Shown here piece by piece: positions 61,248 through 64,000 of a DNA stretch of 64,000 nucleotides. The translations under genes were made by a program, and so were the position numbers. Below the pieces are notes generated by a model, which saw nothing but the letters and a program-made list of their open reading frames with translations, was not told where the DNA came from and ran no database searches. Position 1 is the first letter of the stretch. Every line of letters starts with the position of its first letter. This DNA is from Enterocloster alcoholdehydrogenati (GTDB lineage Bacteria > Bacillota > Clostridia > Lachnospirales > Lachnospiraceae): assembly GCF_013282095.1 (NCBI RefSeq), contig NZ_BLTJ01000001.1:248001-312000 (forward strand), given 5' to 3'.

Positions 61248-61274
61248 TGTATCATAACAGGAGGTTTCTTTTAT

Positions 61275-62396
61275 ATGCGAGTTGTAAATTCATCAGTATA
61301 CAGCAAATTTACATCCTCTGTCAATGATGTTCACAGCAAGTTAAACAAGGCGATGAACAAGGTTTCCAGCGGAGCGGCTTATGAATCAGCCGCCGAGAAT
61401 CCGCTGGCCTATTATCAGGGCAAGCAGATCGACCAGATCTATCAGGATACAAAAAGCAAAAACGCTCTCCTGGGCGATGTGAAGAACCGTCTCTATCAGC
61501 AGGAACAGGGCGCTTACAATATCCAGCAGCTTCTTACGGGTTCAAAGACAGCTATCCAGTACCTGAGCGACAGCACCCACAATACAGACAAAAATACGGT
61601 GCAGACCAAGCGGGATGAACTGCTTCAGAGAGCGCAGTCCATGGTGTCAAACCTGAATTCCCAGTATGGAACGTACTATGTGTTCGGCGGCAATGATGTG
61701 TCCACTACTCCGTTCGCATTAAGTGACGACGGGTCTACATTGACCTTTACCCATAAGTTTACGGACGGCACCACTCAGACCATGACCATGAAGCTGACTT
61801 ATGACAAGGCAAATAACAGCTACGGCTATGAGATCAGCGATGCGGATCTGAACAAGATGCTTACAGCCATGCGGGAACAGGGACGAGTAGATGTTGGATA
61901 CGGGGATATTTCCAACGAAAAAACGCTGTTAGACACCTACACCGGCGGCCTGAATGTGCTGACCGGCTTAAGTTCAGATGCATTGAGAGCCATGAGTGAT
62001 CAGGATGCCAAGGATGCAATCAAAAAGGGGCTGAACGAGGGGCCTCTGGGTCTTGTAAGTTCCGCAGTGATGGCTTCTGACCAGTATATCAACGGGACCA
62101 TCGATGCGGGTACGTTTACAACCACCATGGGCAATCTTCAGACCGGTATGTCAAAGGCAGAGCACACCATCAGCACCGTATATGCCGACCTTGGCAATAA
62201 ATCCAGCATCCTGGATACCACAAAGAAGCGTCTGGATGCGCTGGAGGATTCACTGGAGACTCAATATTCCGATCTTTTGGGGGCTGATCCATACGAAGCG
62301 ATCATGGAGATGTATTCTTATCAGTATTCTTACTCTGCTGCCCTGAAGGTAGGAGCAAACCTGCTTCAGTCATCTCTGTTTGATTTTCTGAGTTGA
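61275..62396 (+). CDS. flgL: Flagellar hook-associated protein 3 FlgL
   Basis: Second hook-filament junction protein, related to flagellin at both ends. The 373 aa product begins M-R-V-V-N-S-S-V-Y-S-K-F, has A-M-N-K-V-S-S-G-A near residue 30 and the FlgL-typical E-N-P-L-A-Y-Y-Q. The C-terminus has the helical S-A-A-L-K-V-G-A-N-L-L-Q-S-S-L-F-D-F-L. AGGAGG lies ten bases before the ATG. Confidence 0.93.
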   Translation: MRVVNSSVYSKFTSSVNDVHSKLNKAMNKVSSGAAYESAAENPLAYYQGKQIDQIYQDTKSKNALLGDVKNRLYQQEQGAYNIQQLLTGSKTAIQYLSDSTHNTDKNTVQTKRDELLQRAQSMVSNLNSQYGTYYVFGGNDVSTTPFALSDDGSTLTFTHKFTDGTTQTMTMKLTYDKANNSYGYEISDADLNKMLTAMREQGRVDVGYGDISNEKTLLDTYTGGLNVLTGLSSDALRAMSDQDAKDAIKKGLNEGPLGLVSSAVMASDQYINGTIDAGTFTTTMGNLQTGMSKAEHTISTVYADLGNKSSILDTTKKRLDALEDSLETQYSDLLGADPYEAIMEMYSYQYSYSAALKVGANLLQSSLFDFLS

Positions 62397-62437
62397 CAAA
62401 ATCATTTTAACAGCAGGTACACATAAAGGGGGACGCA

Positions 62438-62971
62438 ATGGGACAGTTATTGGAGGTTACTGCAAAACCATTTAAAGCAATTCATTTCCGTCTGAACGGC
62501 CGGCTTGTGCCGGATGACAGACTTGTACTGGAAAAGCATATCGCTCTTGCCAGAAAAGCCGCTTTTATGCAGGCTAACAATGAACTGGCACAGCCGGATA
62601 TGAATTATATCCTTAAGGTTAACCGCGCATTTTCTGCCGGCGGGGGGATTTCTGGTTCGCCGATATCCCTGCCGGGCGAAGCAGCTGCCGGTTCTCTGCC
62701 AAACAGGCCGTCCGGTTCTTCCGGCGCCGGCTCTTCATCCGATTTTTTTCCTGGCCGGGATGCATCATCTGAAGCGGCCGCCGCATACACCCAGCAAAGA
62801 GGCAGCTTTGAAACACGGGTGGCCTCCGGGGATGTAACCTATATCCCGGCCATTGAGATGACGATCATCACATCCTGGCCGGAAGTGGATTTTACATACA
62901 CCGGCGGTTTTAACTATGTGCCGCCCAGAGACAGCGACGCCGAAGGAGAAGCGCTGAATTTAAAGATATAG
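62438..62971 (+). CDS. Unknown protein in the flgL-fliW slot
   Basis: 177 aa, family not recognised. The N-terminal ~65 residues look folded (L-L-E-V-T-A-K-P-F-K-A-I-H-F-R and a helix K-H-I-A-L-A-R-K-A-A-F). The middle is a Ser/Gly/Pro/Ala-rich linker (about 67-115). The last 60 residues are beta-rich, ending V-D-F-T-Y-T-G-G-F-N-Y-V. The same position in Bacillus holds yviE (DUF6470), but I cannot see clear similarity. No signal peptide. It is translated 12 bases ahead of fliW, so a role in filament assembly or FliW/CsrA control is possible. Confidence 0.72.
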   Translation: MGQLLEVTAKPFKAIHFRLNGRLVPDDRLVLEKHIALARKAAFMQANNELAQPDMNYILKVNRAFSAGGGISGSPISLPGEAAAGSLPNRPSGSSGAGSSSDFFPGRDASSEAAAAYTQQRGSFETRVASGDVTYIPAIEMTIITSWPEVDFTYTGGFNYVPPRDSDAEGEALNLKI

Positions 62972-62983
62972 GAGTTTTTACTT

Positions 62984-63466
62984 ATGACAATCCATACCGA
63001 TTACCATGGAACCATTGAATATGAAGCAGATGAGCTTGTGACCTTTTCAGAAGGTATTTTCGGTTTCCCCTCATTGAAGAAGTTTCTTCCTCTGTGCATG
63101 GATGAGGGGGACAGTTCTCTTTTGCTTTTACAGTCTGTAGAAGATCAGCAGATCGCATTTTTCCTCATCAATCCCTGTTCGCTGCTGCCAGACTATGATC
63201 CTGTTCTGCAGCCGGAGGATCTTACCGCTCTGGAAGTAGAAAACAGCGGAGAGCTGTCTTATTATTCCATCTGTGTAGTGCGCAGCAATTATCTGGACAA
63301 CACAGTAAACCTTAAATGTCCTCTGGCTATCAATCCAGTCACACGCCAGGGACGGCAGGTCATTTTAAATGGAAATAATTACGGCTACCGTCATCCTTTA
63401 AGCACTCTTTTAAATCAGCCAGAGAACATGAATGGAGGTAATTGCAATGCTGATTCTCAAACGTAA
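62984..63466 (+). CDS. fliW: Flagellar assembly factor FliW
   Basis: Cytosolic protein that binds flagellin or CsrA, so that excess flagellin frees CsrA to repress flagellin translation. The 160 aa product carries T-F-S-E-G-I-F-G-F-P, then I-A-F-F-L-I-N-P and L-K-C-P-L-A-I-N-P-x-T-R-Q-G-R-Q, all family blocks. It overlaps the csrA start by 20 bases, a typical fliW-csrA pair. Confidence 0.95.
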   Translation: MTIHTDYHGTIEYEADELVTFSEGIFGFPSLKKFLPLCMDEGDSSLLLLQSVEDQQIAFFLINPCSLLPDYDPVLQPEDLTALEVENSGELSYYSICVVRSNYLDNTVNLKCPLAINPVTRQGRQVILNGNNYGYRHPLSTLLNQPENMNGGNCNADSQT

Positions 63467-63689
63467 AAAAAATGAGAGCATTCTCATCGGTGACGATATC
63501 CGCATCACCATTATCGAATGCTCTTCCGGTATTGTTCGTGTGGCAGTGGACGCTCCCAAGGAGGTTTCAATCATCCGTGAGGAGCTTCAGGAAACGGCAG
63601 ACATGAACCATGATGCCCTTGTAACGGATCCTTCCGCACTTCAGAGCGCCGCTGCCGCACTTCTTCCCTATTTAAGGGAATCCTGCTGA
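63447..63689 (+). CDS. csrA: Carbon storage regulator CsrA
   Basis: RNA-binding translational repressor of flagellin mRNA. The 80 aa product opens M-L-I-L-K-R-K-K-N-E-S-I-L-I-G and has I-R-I-T-I-I-E and G-I-V-R-V-A-V-D-A-P-K, the usual dimer and RNA-contact residues. The start at 63447 follows GGAGG. It is somewhat longer than E. coli CsrA (61 aa), with an extra helical, alanine-rich tail as in FliW-type CsrA. The target hairpin is predicted at 52231-52252. Confidence 0.95.
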   Translation: MLILKRKKNESILIGDDIRITIIECSSGIVRVAVDAPKEVSIIREELQETADMNHDALVTDPSALQSAAAALLPYLRESC

Positions 63690-64000
63690 TCCTTTTTTCT
63701 AAAAAGGGAATACAGCTCATTACAGTCATCCCTAAACCGCCGGTACAGAAGCTTTCTTCTGGCATGGCGGTTTTCGCGCTCTTCTGCTTTCAGGATAGAT
63801 CCGGTCAGCGCCAGGGCCTCCGGCATGGTTTCGGGATACTCCTTCCCATAACCAAGGATACGGTTTTCTATCACATCATACACTTCTAACTCATCCTGAG
63901 AGGGTGAAACCGCACGTTCTTCCTTTGTCCCAAACCACATATAGCCCAGTCCCAGCAGTTTTTCACAGAGGGAGCCGATTTTTAAGCCTTTGAGGCGCTG
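63668..64000 (-). CDS. Unknown protein, partial (C-terminal 110 residues)
   Basis: The reading frame is open from the right edge to a stop at 63668 and so begins outside the window. The visible part is charged and helical, beginning Q-R-L-K-G-L-K-I-G-S-L-C-E-K-L-L-G, and ends with a basic R-R-K-L-L-Y-R-R-F-R-D-D-C stretch. I do not recognise the family. It converges on csrA and the two coding regions overlap by 22 bases. Confidence 0.6.
   Translation of the reverse strand, partial: QRLKGLKIGSLCEKLLGLGYMWFGTKEERAVSPSQDELEVYDVIENRILGYGKEYPETMPEALALTGSILKAEERENRHARRKLLYRRFRDDCNELYSLFRKKDQQDSLK

Overview
The window looks like chromosome from a motile, spore-forming member of the Clostridia, most likely Lachnospiraceae. 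This is an inference from gene content: spoIVA, a Gram-positive lepB/rbgA/rnhB block, flagellin with FliW and CsrA, lipoprotein-type binding proteins, and roughly 50% GC. I see no insertion sequences, CRISPR arrays, tRNA or rRNA genes, and no gene-free stretch longer than 300 bases.

Layout. 1-1716: the start of a metallo-beta-lactamase-fold gene and spoIVA. 1770-6630: a branched-chain amino acid ABC transporter (livK-H-M-G-F order of transcription) behind a consensus sigma-A promoter. 6683-11199: a lipid and ribosome-assembly operon (DUF512 radical SAM protein, der, plsY, gpsA). 11265-12567: prs. 12664-23202: a housekeeping run read leftward from miaB (miaB, mutS, trmD, a CNNM/CorC-type protein, rplS, lepB, rbgA, rnhB, yraN, pgeF). 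23269-28007: an EAL-domain protein and a chemoreceptor. 28048-30573: a three-gene polyol-phosphate / CDP-polyol operon. 30604-36265: cheA-cheW-cheR-cheB plus an anchored cysteine peptidase. 36264-51323: a 15 kb leftward operon of twelve genes for surface glycan synthesis, with three paralogous radical SAM enzymes, three family 2 glycosyltransferases, a CDP-glycerol-type transferase, a nucleotide-sugar pathway, a HAD fusion protein and a propeller-like orphan. 51328-53309: two short flagellins. 53339-58650: a leftward operon of flagellar export/hook-length-like genes, two cell-wall-binding repeat proteins and a lytic transglycosylase. 58702-63689: flgM-flgN-flgK-flgL-orphan-fliW-csrA. 63668-64000: a partial unknown gene.

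The most useful signal is a promoter motif read directly from the sequence. Eight sites have the form TTAT or TAAT, exactly 15 bases, then G(C/A)CGATA(A/T/G), each just upstream of a gene or operon. They fit the sigma-28/sigma-D flagellar promoter. They sit before the chemoreceptor, the polyol operon, cheA, the big glycan operon, both flagellins, the FliK-like operon and flgM. This puts the radical SAM/glycosyltransferase operon and the CDP-polyol operon inside the late flagellar regulon, so I predict they build and attach a flagellin glycan, possibly containing a phosphopolyol and an L-QuiNAc-type sugar.

The best candidate for an undescribed system is that glycan operon. Its three radical SAM proteins share a late-cysteine pattern (C-x14-C-x48/49-C-x2-C), and six of its proteins, of three different catalytic types, carry the same small Rossmann-like FGAG domain. 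Its centre is an AT-rich cassette whose edges fall inside genes, which suggests exchange between strains.
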